This document shows, one piece after another, positions 27,825-36,645 of a DNA stretch of 64,000 nucleotides (within the stretch, counting starts at the first letter, position 1; each line of letters starts with the position of its first letter). This DNA comes from Phocaeicola_A sp045647865 (GTDB lineage Bacteria > Bacteroidota > Bacteroidia > Bacteroidales > Bacteroidaceae). The notes under the pieces were generated by a model. That model had not been told where the DNA came from. It made no database searches and was given only the letters and a program-made list of their open reading frames with translations. A program made the translations under genes and the position numbers. The DNA is taken from positions 62,001 to 126,000 of the forward strand of contig JAZRMW010000041.1 of the NCBI GenBank assembly GCA_045647865.1, read 5' to 3'.

Positions 27825-28244
27825 ATGAGTGATATTATCGAACATCAAGGTACCGTGGAAAGTATAGTTGGTTCTCACATTCGCGTGAGAATCGTGCAAA
27901 CTTCGGCTTGTGCAACTTGTGCAGCCCATAAGTTTTGCAACTCTTCAGAAAGTAAAGAAAAGATGATTGACGTGTTTGCCAAAGATGCTGCCCGATATGA
28001 AGTTGGTCAGATGGTAAAAGTTATAGGTTCCACTTCAATGGGAATGCGGGCCGTCCTATGGGCGTTCGGTGTTCCTTTTATTGTTTTGGTGGCTGTGCTC
28101 TACGTTTGCATCCTTTCTACAGATGGCGATGAGCCGCTCTCGGCTCTCATTGCCATGGGTGCTTTGTCCCTTTATTACCTTATTTTATATATGTGTCGCA
28201 ATCGGATGAGCAAGAAGTTCGTCTTCACGATAGCAACCCTCTGA
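27825..28244 (+). CDS. RseC-family protein (SoxR-reducing complex type)
   Basis: A 139-residue membrane protein. A small N-terminal beta domain carries the cysteine cluster SACATCAAHKFC, and two transmembrane segments follow (about 75-95 and 102-120). RseC proteins accompany Rnf/Rsx complexes and are thought to help in their assembly or electron delivery. It heads the rnf operon, 66 bp before rnfB. Confidence 0.85.
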   Translation: MSDIIEHQGTVESIVGSHIRVRIVQTSACATCAAHKFCNSSESKEKMIDVFAKDAARYEVGQMVKVIGSTSMGMRAVLWAFGVPFIVLVAVLYVCILSTDGDEPLSALIAMGALSLYYLILYMCRNRMSKKFVFTIATL

Positions 28245-28310
28245 TGAGGTGGGAGATTTGAAAAATGGAAATATTCAATAAATTAACTAATAACTAACTT
28301 TAAAGATTTT

Positions 28311-29177
28311 ATGGACTTAATTCTTGTAGCAGTGATTTCGCTCGGAGCTGTAGGCTTGATTGCCGCCATTATCTTGTATGTGGCCTCCAAGAAATTTGCT
28401 GTGTATGAAGATCCGCGAATTGCCCAAGTAGCCGAAGTGTTGCCTCAGGCAAATTGCGGAGGATGTGGTTACCCCGGATGTTCGGGCTTTGCCGATGCAT
28501 GTGTGAAGGCTGGTTCACTCGAAGGTAAACTATGTCCGGCTGGAGGTCAGGCCACGATGGAGAAGATTGCAGCTATTCTTGGTTTGCAAGCCGAAGCATC
28601 AGAGCCTAAGGTAGCCGTTGTTCGATGCAACGGTAGTTGTGAAAATCGTCCGCGTATAGCGAAGTACGACGGTGCCCGTTCGTGCAAGGTTGCTCATGCC
28701 ACTTGTGCTGGCGAGACAGCTTGTGCATTCGGTTGTCTCGGATGTGGTGATTGTGTGTCGGCTTGTCAGTTCGACGCTATCCACATGAATCCTGAAACGG
28801 GACTTCCTGAAGTGGATGAGGAGAAGTGTACGGCTTGTGGAGCTTGTGTGAAAGCTTGTCCGCGCGTCATCATCGAAATCCGTCCGAAGGGTAAGAACAA
28901 TCGCCGCGTCTATGTCAGCTGTGTAAACAAGGACAAAGGACCTGTTGCCATGAAGGCTTGTAAGGTGAGCTGTATCGGATGCGGTAAGTGTGTAAAGGAA
29001 TGTTCTTTCGAAGCCATTACCGTGACGAATAATTTGGCTTACATTGACCCCTACAAGTGTCGTCTATGTCGCAAGTGCGAAGCAGTTTGTCCAAAGAATG
29101 CTATTCTGACGGTAAACTTCCCGCCACGCAAGCCGAAGGTAGAAACTCCGGCAACTGAAGTAAGTGAACAAAAGTAA
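28311..29177 (+). CDS. rnfB: Rnf complex ferredoxin subunit RnfB
   Basis: A 288-residue iron-sulphur subunit with an N-terminal membrane anchor (about 5-25). A four-Cys cluster follows (CGGCGYPGCSGFADAC), then several CxxCxxC ferredoxin motifs (CLGCGDC, CTACGACVKAC, CIGCGKCVKEC, CRLCRKCEAVC). RnfB passes electrons from ferredoxin into the complex. The extra ferredoxin domains make it longer than proteobacterial RsxB, as usual in anaerobes. Confidence 0.95.
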   Translation: MDLILVAVISLGAVGLIAAIILYVASKKFAVYEDPRIAQVAEVLPQANCGGCGYPGCSGFADACVKAGSLEGKLCPAGGQATMEKIAAILGLQAEASEPKVAVVRCNGSCENRPRIAKYDGARSCKVAHATCAGETACAFGCLGCGDCVSACQFDAIHMNPETGLPEVDEEKCTACGACVKACPRVIIEIRPKGKNNRRVYVSCVNKDKGPVAMKACKVSCIGCGKCVKECSFEAITVTNNLAYIDPYKCRLCRKCEAVCPKNAILTVNFPPRKPKVETPATEVSEQK

Positions 29178-29209
29178 GTAAGAATTTTAAATAATAAAGA
29201 AACATAATC

Positions 29210-30544
29210 GTGAAGACATTTAGAATAGGTGGTGTACATCCCGCCGAAAACAAGTTGTCTGCCTCCAGTGCCATTGAGACATTGGGATTGCCTAAACAGG
29301 CTGTATTCCCCTTGTCACAACACATAGGTGCACCTGCCGTACCCTGCGTAGCCAAAGGCGATGTAGTGAAGGTAGGAACCAAGATTGCCGATGCTGGTGG
29401 TTTTGTGTCAGCAGCCATCTTCTCGTCAGTATCGGGAAAGGTTGCCAAGATTGATAGCGTCATTGATGCAAGCGGTTACCGCAAGCCCGCTATTTTCATC
29501 GATGTGGATGGAGACGAGTGGGAAGAGGGTATCGACCGTAGCGAAACTCTTGTGAAAGAATGCTCTTTGTCACCCGAAGAGATTGTAGAGAAAATAAAGA
29601 ACGCCGGTGTAGTAGGTATGGGTGGAGCCTGTTTCCCCACACACGTTAAATTGTGTCCTCCTCCGGGAAGCAAGGCTGAGTGTGTCATCATCAATGCCGT
29701 CGAGTGTGAGCCTTACCTCACCGCCGACCATCGTTTGATGTTGGAGAAGCCCGAGGAAATCCTTGTAGGCGTAAGCCTTTTGATGAAGGCCGCTAAGGTT
29801 GAGAAGGGATACATCGGTATTGAGAACAACAAGCCCGATGCCATCAAACTGATGCAGGAGAAAGCCGCAGGTTATCCGGGTATAGAGATTGTTCCTTTGA
29901 AGGTGAAATATCCTCAGGGTGGTGAAAAGCAGTTGATTGATGCCGTCATAGGTCGTCAGGTACCTGCTCCTCCCGCTATCCCCATCAGTGTAGGTGCGGT
30001 GGTACAAAACGTAGGTACTGCCTATGCTGTGTATGAAGCCGTTATCAAGAACAAGCCTCTTTTTGAACGTATCGTAACCGTCACAGGTAAGAGCGTAGCC
30101 AAACCCTCAAACTTCCTCACCCGTATGGGTATTCCGATGAGCCAGCTCATAGACGCTGCCGGTGGATTGCCCGAAGATACAGGTAAGGTTATTGGAGGTG
30201 GTCCTATGATGGGTAAAGCACTTGTAAACATTGAGGTTCCCATTTGCAAGGGTTCATCCGGTGTACTGATTATGAACGATAAAGAAGCCCGTCGTGGTGA
30301 AATCCGTCCTTGTATCCGTTGTGCAAAGTGTGTGAGTGCTTGTCCTATGGGATTGGAACCCTTCTTGCTTTCTACTCTTTCCTCATTCAGCGAATGGGAG
30401 CGTGCCGAGAAGGAAGATATCGTCTCATGCATAGAGTGTGGCTCTTGCCAATTCACATGTCCGAGCAATCGTCCTTTGTTGGATATGATTCGTTTGGGTA
30501 AATCAACTGTAATGGGCATTATCCGTGCTCGTAGTGCGAAGTAA
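29210..30544 (+). CDS. rnfC: Rnf complex subunit RnfC
   Basis: A 444-residue peripheral subunit that binds NADH and FMN. It has the N-terminal sandwich typical of RnfC (MKTFRIGGVHPAENK), the nucleotide-binding region (GMGGACFPTHVKL) and two ferredoxin motifs near the end (CIRCAKCVSACP and CIECGSCQFTCP). The start is GTG at 29210; no in-frame ATG gives the conserved N-terminus. It lies 32 bp after rnfB. Confidence 0.95.
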   Translation: MKTFRIGGVHPAENKLSASSAIETLGLPKQAVFPLSQHIGAPAVPCVAKGDVVKVGTKIADAGGFVSAAIFSSVSGKVAKIDSVIDASGYRKPAIFIDVDGDEWEEGIDRSETLVKECSLSPEEIVEKIKNAGVVGMGGACFPTHVKLCPPPGSKAECVIINAVECEPYLTADHRLMLEKPEEILVGVSLLMKAAKVEKGYIGIENNKPDAIKLMQEKAAGYPGIEIVPLKVKYPQGGEKQLIDAVIGRQVPAPPAIPISVGAVVQNVGTAYAVYEAVIKNKPLFERIVTVTGKSVAKPSNFLTRMGIPMSQLIDAAGGLPEDTGKVIGGGPMMGKALVNIEVPICKGSSGVLIMNDKEARRGEIRPCIRCAKCVSACPMGLEPFLLSTLSSFSEWERAEKEDIVSCIECGSCQFTCPSNRPLLDMIRLGKSTVMGIIRARSAK

Positions 30545-30751
30545 GTTAAATTTATGGAGATAAGGAGATAATATGAAAATAAAGGGAAATAAGTACTGAA
30601 TGTAAGAGCTACGAATTGTTAGTTAGAAGTTTTCACGAAACTTGTTACTCGTAGCTTGTCATTTGGAAGGCTTTTGGACTTTGTCTCCCTAAAGAGCGAA
30701 GCGATTATCTCCCTCTAACTCCTTTGACTCCACAAAAAAAAATAAAATAAT
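30545..30751 (+). other. 207-bp spacer with nested stems inside the rnf operon
   Basis: No gene. GGAGATAAT near the start can pair with ATTATCTCC near the end. Inside this, AGCTACGA pairs with TCGTAGCT. The nested structure between rnfC and rnfD could affect message stability or partial termination. It may also be a decayed intercistronic repeat. Confidence 0.4.
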
Positions 30752-31741
30752 ATGGCAAATAAATTTGTAGTTTCCATGTCGCCTCACGTGCACAATAATG
30801 ACACGGTAGAGCGCAATATGTATGGTGTTATCTTTGCCCTTGTACCAGCCCTCTTGTGGTCATTCTACGCCTTCGGGTTGGGTGCTGTGGTGGTGACACT
30901 GACATCGGTGTGTGCCTGCATTTTCTTCGAATGGGCCATTACCAAATTTATCCTCAAACAGGAAAACTCTACAATCACTGATGGTTCAGCGATTCTTACC
31001 GGTATCCTGTTAGCGTTCAACCTTCCCTCCAACCTTCCCGTTTGGATTATCATTATCGGTGCTTTGGTAGCCATTGGCATTGGTAAGATGACTTTTGGAG
31101 GTCTGGGTTGCAATCCCTTCAATCCTGCTTTGGTAGGTCGTGTATTCCTCTTGATTTCTTTCCCCGTCCAGATGACCAGCTGGCCTGTTCAAGGACAATT
31201 GGGCGCTTATCTGGATGCAGAGACTGCCGCTACTCCGCTTTCTCTTATGAAGGCTGCCGTGAAGGGTGACATGTCCGCACTTGACAAACTTCCTTCTGTA
31301 TGGGAAACATTCATGGGAGCCGACTACGGTTGTGTCGGTGAAGTCAGTGCTCTGGCTTTGTTGCTCGGTTTGGCTTATATGTTGTGGAAAAAGATTATCA
31401 CTTGGCACATTCCTGTATCCATCTTGGTGACCATTTTCGTTTTTGCAGGAGTGATGCACTTGGTTGATCCTACGGTGTATGCTTCACCCGTGTATCATCT
31501 GTTTACGGGTGGTGTCATGTTGGGTGCTATCTTCATGGCTACCGACTATGTCACTTCACCTATGACCCACAAGGGACAGCTTATCTTCGGTGTAGCCATC
31601 GGTTTCCTCACCGTGGTAATCCGTCTCTTTGGTGCTTATCCCGAGGGTATGTCGTTCGCCATTCTGTTGATGAATGCATTTACTCCGCTGATTAACACTT
31701 ATTGCAAACCTAAAAGATTCGGGGAGGTAGTAAAGAAATGA
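30752..31741 (+). CDS. rnfD: Rnf complex membrane subunit RnfD
   Basis: A 329-residue integral membrane subunit with about nine transmembrane segments. The flavin-attachment region near residue 270 contains TDYVTSPMT, where a Thr carries covalent FMN in the family. It overlaps rnfG by four bases (31738-31741). Confidence 0.95.
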   Translation: MANKFVVSMSPHVHNNDTVERNMYGVIFALVPALLWSFYAFGLGAVVVTLTSVCACIFFEWAITKFILKQENSTITDGSAILTGILLAFNLPSNLPVWIIIIGALVAIGIGKMTFGGLGCNPFNPALVGRVFLLISFPVQMTSWPVQGQLGAYLDAETAATPLSLMKAAVKGDMSALDKLPSVWETFMGADYGCVGEVSALALLLGLAYMLWKKIITWHIPVSILVTIFVFAGVMHLVDPTVYASPVYHLFTGGVMLGAIFMATDYVTSPMTHKGQLIFGVAIGFLTVVIRLFGAYPEGMSFAILLMNAFTPLINTYCKPKRFGEVVKK

Positions 31742-32424
31742 AAAAGTTAGAATCTTCATTGTTGAATATGGCGGTCGTATTGACCGTGATATCTGTAATT
31801 GCCGGTGGATTGCTGGCATACGTGAACGGTGTAACCGAAGGTCCTATCCGTGAAATCAAGGAAAAGGCTTTGGCCGACGGTATCAAGGCTGTACTTCAAG
31901 CTGAAGAAGCCAATGTACAGAAAGTGGATACAGTAGGAGAGGCTATCGTATATACGACCGATAAGGGTGTAGCTGTACAGGCTGTTAACAATAACGCTTT
32001 TGGCGGAACCATCAAAGTGTTGGTTGGTTTCAATGCCGAAGGTAATATCCTTGGTTACAATGTCCTCGAACATGCCGAAACTCCGGGACTCGGTGCAAAG
32101 GCTGGCGAGTGGTTCCAAAAAGGTGCCAAGGGTGATATTATCGGCAAGCATCCGGCAAAGAATAACTTGACCGTAAGCAAGGATGGTGGCGAAGTGGATG
32201 CCATTACAGCTTCTACTATCACCACTCGTGCTTTCCTCGGTGCTGTCAACGATGCTTACAAAGCATATTGCGGTCAGGCCGTGGATGGAAACTCCAGTGC
32301 TACACAACAAGTGAACGAAGTTGCAGGTGGCGTTGACAAAACCGCATGTTGTGGCGATCCAGCCAAGTGCGAAGCCAACTTCTGCACAGGTGATAAAGAG
32401 AATTGTGTTTGTGGTAATAACTAA
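31738..32424 (+). CDS. rnfG: Rnf complex subunit RnfG with Cys-rich C-terminal tail
   Basis: A 228-residue subunit with one N-terminal membrane segment and an FMN-binding domain. The flavinylation motif is DAITASTITTRAF, a variant of the SGATxT motif, and GHAETPGLGAK-like residues precede it. After the domain ends (about residue 190) a ~38-residue tail carries six Cys within 24 residues (CCGDPAKC, FC, NC, VC). That looks like an added metal-binding or disulphide segment. The neighbours rnfD and rnfE are 4 bp overlapping and 21 bp away. Confidence 0.92.
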   Translation: MKKLESSLLNMAVVLTVISVIAGGLLAYVNGVTEGPIREIKEKALADGIKAVLQAEEANVQKVDTVGEAIVYTTDKGVAVQAVNNNAFGGTIKVLVGFNAEGNILGYNVLEHAETPGLGAKAGEWFQKGAKGDIIGKHPAKNNLTVSKDGGEVDAITASTITTRAFLGAVNDAYKAYCGQAVDGNSSATQQVNEVAGGVDKTACCGDPAKCEANFCTGDKENCVCGNN

Positions 32425-32445
32425 TAAAAGAAAGGAGTATAAGAT

Positions 32446-33030
32446 ATGAATAACTTTAAAGTATTGATGAATGGTATCATCAAGGAGAATCCTACGTTTG
32501 TACTTCTTCTCGGTATGTGTCCTACATTGGGTACAACCTCATCAGCCATCAACGGTATGAGTATGGGCTTGGCCACCATGTTTGTGCTTATTTTGTCAAA
32601 CTTGGTCATCTCGCTCATCAAGAATTTGATTCCTGATATGGTGCGTATTCCTTCATTCATTGTTGTTATCGCTTCATTCGTAACCCTCTTGCAGATGCTT
32701 ATGCAGGCTTATTTGCCCGACATCTATGCAACCCTTGGACTCTTCATCCCCTTGATTGTGGTGAACTGTATCATCCTTGGACGTGCTGAAGCTTTTGCAG
32801 CCAAGAATGGTCCTGTAGCATCTATTTTCGACGGTATCGGAATGGGACTTGGTTTCACCATCGCCCTGACTGTGTTAGGAGCTGTGCGTGAAATTCTGGG
32901 AACAGGCAAAATCTTTGGTCTTACGCTCATGCCCGAGGAGTATGGTATGCTGGTCTTTGTCCTTGCACCCGGAGCCTTCATTGTGTTGGGTTACCTCATT
33001 GCCATTGTGAACAAATTGAGAAGTAATTAA
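32446..33030 (+). CDS. rnfE: Rnf complex membrane subunit RnfE
   Basis: A 194-residue integral membrane protein with six hydrophobic segments. It includes NPTFVLLLGMCPTLGTTSSA near the start and GRAEAFAAKNG in the middle, both typical of RnfE. With RnfA it forms the membrane core around the intramembrane iron-sulphur site. The 120-bp gap to rnfA is GC-richer and holds an imperfect inverted repeat. Confidence 0.94.
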   Translation: MNNFKVLMNGIIKENPTFVLLLGMCPTLGTTSSAINGMSMGLATMFVLILSNLVISLIKNLIPDMVRIPSFIVVIASFVTLLQMLMQAYLPDIYATLGLFIPLIVVNCIILGRAEAFAAKNGPVASIFDGIGMGLGFTIALTVLGAVREILGTGKIFGLTLMPEEYGMLVFVLAPGAFIVLGYLIAIVNKLRSN

Positions 33031-33150
33031 ATAACCAGACCCCATCCCTGCTTTCCCTAAGTGGAAGGAGTGGACAGCTTGGTAAAGAAAACATTTCACT
33101 TTCTTCCCTTGTGGAGGGGCATGGGCAAGGGTCCTTAATAGTAAATTAGT

Positions 33151-33753
33151 ATGGAATATATATTGATATTTATCACCGCCATTTTCGTGAACAATGTAGT
33201 GTTCTCGCAATTCCTTGGTATCTGTCCCTTCTTGGGTGTGTCCAAGAAAGTCGAGACAGCTGCAGGAATGGGTGCAGCCGTAGCTTTCGTATTGACCATT
33301 GCTACGATTGTCACCTATCTGATTCAGAAGTATGTGCTCGATGCCAATGGCCTCGGTTATTTGCAGACCATCACCTTCATCCTTGTGATTGCTGCGTTGG
33401 TGCAAATGGTTGAAATCGTGTTGAAGAAAGTGTCACCCGCCCTTTATCAGGCACTCGGTGTATTCCTTCCTTTGATTACCACCAATTGCTGCATTCTTGG
33501 TGTGGCCATCCTCGTTATCCAGAAGCAGTACGACCTCCTCACAGGAGTCGTTTACGCCTTCTCTACCGCTCTTGGTTTTGCTTTGGCACTCATCATCTTT
33601 GCTGGTATCCGCGAGCAGTTGAGCCTTGTAAACGTACCCAAAGGTATGCAAGGTATGGCAATCGCCCTTGTTGTTGCAGGTCTTCTTGCCATGGCCTTCA
33701 TGGGCTTCAGTGGTGTTGATGGTGGTCTCTCAGTTCTCTTCGGATTGAAGTAA
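33151..33753 (+). CDS. rnfA: Rnf complex membrane subunit RnfA
   Basis: A 200-residue integral membrane protein, homologous in fold to RnfE. Signature segments are FVNNVVFSQFLGICPFLGVS and LITTNCCILGVAI, containing the conserved Cys ligands. It is the last gene of the operon, closed by the terminator at 33766. Confidence 0.95.
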   Translation: MEYILIFITAIFVNNVVFSQFLGICPFLGVSKKVETAAGMGAAVAFVLTIATIVTYLIQKYVLDANGLGYLQTITFILVIAALVQMVEIVLKKVSPALYQALGVFLPLITTNCCILGVAILVIQKQYDLLTGVVYAFSTALGFALALIIFAGIREQLSLVNVPKGMQGMAIALVVAGLLAMAFMGFSGVDGGLSVLFGLK

Positions 33754-33765
33754 AAACAAATCCTC

Positions 33766-33805
33766 ATGGGGACATTGCCTTGCAATCGTTCCCCATTTGT
33801 TTTAT
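33766..33805 (+). terminator. Terminator of the rnf operon
   Basis: ATGGGGA (33766-33772) pairs with TCCCCAT (33790-33796). An inner ATTGC/GCAAT stem and a T-rich tail (TTGTTTTAT) complete it. Confidence 0.8.
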
Positions 33806-33814
33806 ACAGAAATA

Positions 33815-33857
33815 TAGGCAGATACATTTATGGATTGACTGTAAATGTGTCTGCCTA
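33815..33857. repeat. Second hairpin after rnfA
   Basis: TAGGCAGATACATTTA (33815-33830) pairs with TAAATGTGTCTGCCTA (33842-33857) with one G-T. No T-tract follows. From 33858 to 34361 the DNA is AT- and pyrimidine-rich and I see no gene. Confidence 0.6.
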
Positions 33858-34361
33858 AATTGTATATGGGTGGTTGTTCTTTTCAACTTTTTTCCTTTCG
33901 GTATGTAAATACTTCAAAAAATAGATTCTTGATTACAGACATCAGTAAACCATGAATCTATTTCTTTGATGTTATGCAATCATTATGTAATAAGGTGATA
34001 CATAAAATTAAGTGGAAGTTCTCCTAAATTTCAGCGCATGTTTAGGATAGATTCAGCAGAATCCACCCGTTCGTCCCTTTTCCTTTTACTTATTCCCCTT
34101 TTCCAATTCCTCCTGCCTCCTGTATATATATGCAGAAACACACCCGTCACAAATCTTTTCTTCCTAAGGAAATAGAAAAGAAATGGTAATGTTAGAAATT
34201 TTACTGGTGAATGTTAAGAAATAGGAATGTTTATCCTTTTTATGCATCAAGACATTTAAATCTCATCCCATTCTAGTAAAGAATAGTTATTCTTCATTCA
34301 CCGCTGCTACACCCATGAGACATTTTAGTATGAAGGGTGGGGAACCAAACTTTTTTTCTGC

Positions 34362-34538
34362 GTGACGCAAGACACAGAGATTGGTACAGTGGGTAATACT
34401 GGTAATGCAGCAACTACTCCTGCCCACTTGCATTATGGCATAGCTACTCTTATTCCCTATCCTTGGCGAATGGATGATGCTCCGCTCGGTTGGCAAAAGA
34501 TGTTTTACTTGAATCCGATTGATTATTTAACGAAGTAA
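34362..34538 (+). pseudogene. Remnant of an M23 (LytM) peptidase
   Basis: The frame reads IGTVGNTGNA, then TTPAHLHYGI and ends YLNPIDYLTK-stop (34536-34538). This is the C-terminal end of an M23 endopeptidase, including the last zinc-site HxH (HLH). The N-terminal two thirds, with the first zinc ligands, are missing and no start codon is present. Confidence 0.75.
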
Positions 34539-34580
34539 ATGAAAAAGGTTAAGACTATCATTGAAGAATTTAGTGTGCAG

Positions 34581-34690
34581 AGTCAACATTTTGACTAAGC
34601 ACAGTCAAAGTTTTGACTAAACACGGTCAACCGCCTGACCATGTATAGTCAATCATTTGACCATACACGGTCAAAACTTTGACCAAACGA
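34581..34690. repeat. Five 22-bp tandem units, each a palindrome RGTCAA-N4-TTGACY
   Basis: Units start at 34581, 34603, 34625, 34647 and 34669, exactly 22 bp apart. Each has a 16-bp palindromic core (AGTCAAcattTTGACT, AGTCAAagttTTGACT, GGTCAAccgcCTGACC, AGTCAAtcatTTGACC, GGTCAAaactTTGACC). The half-sites are conserved while the four central bases vary. The 22-bp spacing is about two turns of DNA, which suggests an array of protein-binding sites. Confidence 0.9.
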
Positions 34691-34963
34691 AGGGATAAAC
34701 AGGTAAATACAATAACTTATTTATCAGGTGATTGCAAACAGAACAAAACCCATAAATTTCTATTGAGAAGAGAAACCTCTGTTCTCCGTGTTCCGGACTC
34801 AAAAATGTATTTTGCCCCACCTTCCTACATAGTTATTCTTCGTTCTTCACTCTTCGTTCTTCATTTTTTTGTATTTTTGCACAAGTTTCTTGCTCAGCTG
34901 AATGATTTTGTTTACATTTGCCATGTCTAAAGGATTCATCCTGCGGACAGACATAGTTAAATC

Positions 34964-35036
34964 GGGCGTTTAGCGATATTATCCCAACAGGAATCTGGAC
35001 AATTCCATTACAACAGGATAATGAGCAAGAACGCCC
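34964..35036 (-). ncRNA. Candidate structured element, copy 1 (minus orientation)
   Basis: Three nested stems: GGGCGTT/AACGCCC (34964-34970 with 35030-35036), ATTATCC/GGATAAT (34978-34984 with 35016-35022) and GGAAT/ATTCC (34990-34994 with 35002-35006). Read on the minus strand the unpaired parts are TGTTGTA, the tip GTCCAG and TGTTG. The same loops recur in copy 2 although the stems differ in sequence. Confidence 0.5.
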
Positions 35037-35063
35037 ACGTCAATGGTATATACACCTGTTATG

Positions 35064-35170
35064 GGTTTATTATATCCAATTGGCGTGGGTTTTGCTTATA
35101 ATGTTGTAAGGCAGTCCAGAGCCTCTGTTGAATATAAGCAAAGTTCCCACGCCTTTTTGTATAATAAACC
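35064..35170 (+). ncRNA. Candidate structured element, copy 2 (plus orientation)
   Basis: Four nested stems: GGTTTATTATA/TATAATAAACC (35064-35074 with 35160-35170), GGCGTGGG/CCCACGCC (35082-35089 with 35146-35153), TTTGCTTATA/TATAAGCAAA (35091-35100 with 35133-35142) and AGGC/GCCT (35109-35112 with 35121-35124). Loops are TGTTGTA, AGTCCAGA and CTGTTGAA, as in copy 1. It lies 43 bp before the TerB-like gene, so it may be its leader. Confidence 0.5.
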
Positions 35171-35212
35171 GTCTCTGTCTGGGAATCTAGGGGGCATGAA
35201 AAACTAAAAATT

Positions 35213-35584
35213 ATGGTATTCACAAATGAAGAACTTAGTGCCATTTTGAGATTGGCACATGCAATGGCAAACGCAGATGGTAAAATCACCAAAGAAGAAA
35301 CTGGTATGATTGTCCTTGAACTTCACAGATTTGGAGTAGATCAAGCCAAAGCCAAACTCCTTGCAGAAATTGGCGATAAAATGTCATATGCAGAAGCATG
35401 TCAAATTGTTTCAAGAATGACAACACAAGAAAAAAAATATGTTACAGCATATTTGGGAACATTGATTTGTGCTGATGGTGATATTGATGATTCTGAGTTG
35501 AAGCTGTGGTCTTTGATAACTGCTCTTTGTGATTTGCCCGAGATGAACATTGGAGAAGCAATCAATATCATGGCAAATTTGTAA
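35213..35584 (+). CDS. TerB-like (tellurite-resistance B fold) protein
   Basis: A 123-residue all-helical protein. Two matching acidic motifs, ANADGKITKEE in the first half and CADGDIDDSE in the second, are typical of the TerB/DUF533-type fold, which may bind divalent metal. It is cytoplasmic. Such single TerB-like proteins are common in gut Bacteroidales and their role is not known. The gene follows the strong hairpin element at 35064-35170. Confidence 0.75.
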   Translation: MVFTNEELSAILRLAHAMANADGKITKEETGMIVLELHRFGVDQAKAKLLAEIGDKMSYAEACQIVSRMTTQEKKYVTAYLGTLICADGDIDDSELKLWSLITALCDLPEMNIGEAINIMANL

Positions 35585-35755
35585 CAAGGATTTATTACGT
35601 ACTGACTGTCAGTTTATCAGTGTCTTTGCGGAGCTAGATAGTTGATGGTAATCGTGACTCACGTGAAATCGCCATCATCAATGACGTAAATCAAATTATG
35701 TGAGTTACTGTCGTGGATGTTGAATCATCACGTAGATTGTCAAGGCCGACAATGA

Positions 35756-35872
35756 CAAATAGCCTTCGCAAATGGATATGTGGGTAAGTTTATGACACAA
35801 ATCATTCCTACAGGTGGTGCAATTATACAGAAGGAGGAACAGTTCTTCTTTTTATATCCACCGAAGGTTTGA
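35756..35872 (+). pseudogene. Short open remnant, unrecognised
   Basis: About 38 codons without a start read IAFANGYVGKFMTQIIPTGG and continue to FFFLYPPKV-stop. It looks like the tail of a lost gene. The rest of 35585-35947 holds no gene I can support. Confidence 0.3.
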
Positions 35873-35947
35873 CTTTCCTAAAATAAACCAATAAGGAACA
35901 ATGATTTGTTCTCCCTAAATATCAAGAATTAAGTATAATTTAAAACT

Positions 35948-36526
35948 ATGAGTAATTTCTTTGGATTTGATACAGCAGATTGTTTCTATGACAAGCGAAG
36001 ACATGTTAATTTAGTGTACTACTCAATGATGTATTTAAGATTCTTGAAAGGCAACGGTTCAGAATTAAATACTATCAAGCAAATATTGTCCTCTGGTAAT
36101 AGTACTCTAACGAGAGCGAACATGATACGTAGGGATGTTTTAAGTGATTATGAGGTCTCCTTCTTGGATTATTTACAAAAAAGATATGATTTGCCAGAAA
36201 ATGACTATATTACAATTTTGTCTGGCGAGACCTTGACTCAAAGCATCGTTAAATCACCTGCAGGTTATACATCTACGAGCAATTGGGAATTGATAATACA
36301 AATAATGTATTCAACAATGTTGAGCGGACCGTCGTATCAACATCTGGTCCAGCAGTTTGTAAGGGAATTTCTTGCACCAATAAGTGCAGATATGAGAGGG
36401 ATAACGTTACAAGCTTCTACATTCCGTTTGATTAGTGAAAGTTTAAATACTTGCTTAAATAGCGGAAAAAGGAAATGGTCAGATTTGCCTTACATTGAAC
36501 AATATGTAATTCGGCGTATTATTTGA
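35948..36526 (+). CDS. Hypothetical protein (192 aa)
   Basis: A soluble, mostly helical protein of 192 residues with no signal peptide and no motif I recognise. Notable segments are an aromatic N-terminus (FFGFDTADCFYDKRRHVN) and a Ser/Thr-rich middle. Base composition is AT-rich compared with the core genes. It is followed on the same strand by two more unrecognised genes at 120- and 80-bp spacings, which suggests a small accessory gene set acquired together. Confidence 0.65.
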   Translation: MSNFFGFDTADCFYDKRRHVNLVYYSMMYLRFLKGNGSELNTIKQILSSGNSTLTRANMIRRDVLSDYEVSFLDYLQKRYDLPENDYITILSGETLTQSIVKSPAGYTSTSNWELIIQIMYSTMLSGPSYQHLVQQFVREFLAPISADMRGITLQASTFRLISESLNTCLNSGKRKWSDLPYIEQYVIRRII

Positions 36527-36645
36527 ATTTCTTATAAAAAAGTTATTCTCGTTATTTTTTATGGAGGTTTTCTATAGCTACTTATCAATTGTAATTCACC
36601 TTGAATATTAGCATAGTCTATTAAGGAGTGGACTTTAAATAGAAA

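Noticed and set aside
31756..32310. 184-codon open frame opposite rnfG
   Set aside because: It is antisense to a conserved rnf gene, with no promoter or family resemblance.
34581..34690. CRISPR array
   Set aside because: Units are contiguous 22-bp repeats without unique spacers, and no cas gene is near.
34679..34930. 83-codon open frame after the 22-bp array
   Set aside because: It begins inside the last repeat unit and shows no protein-like pattern.
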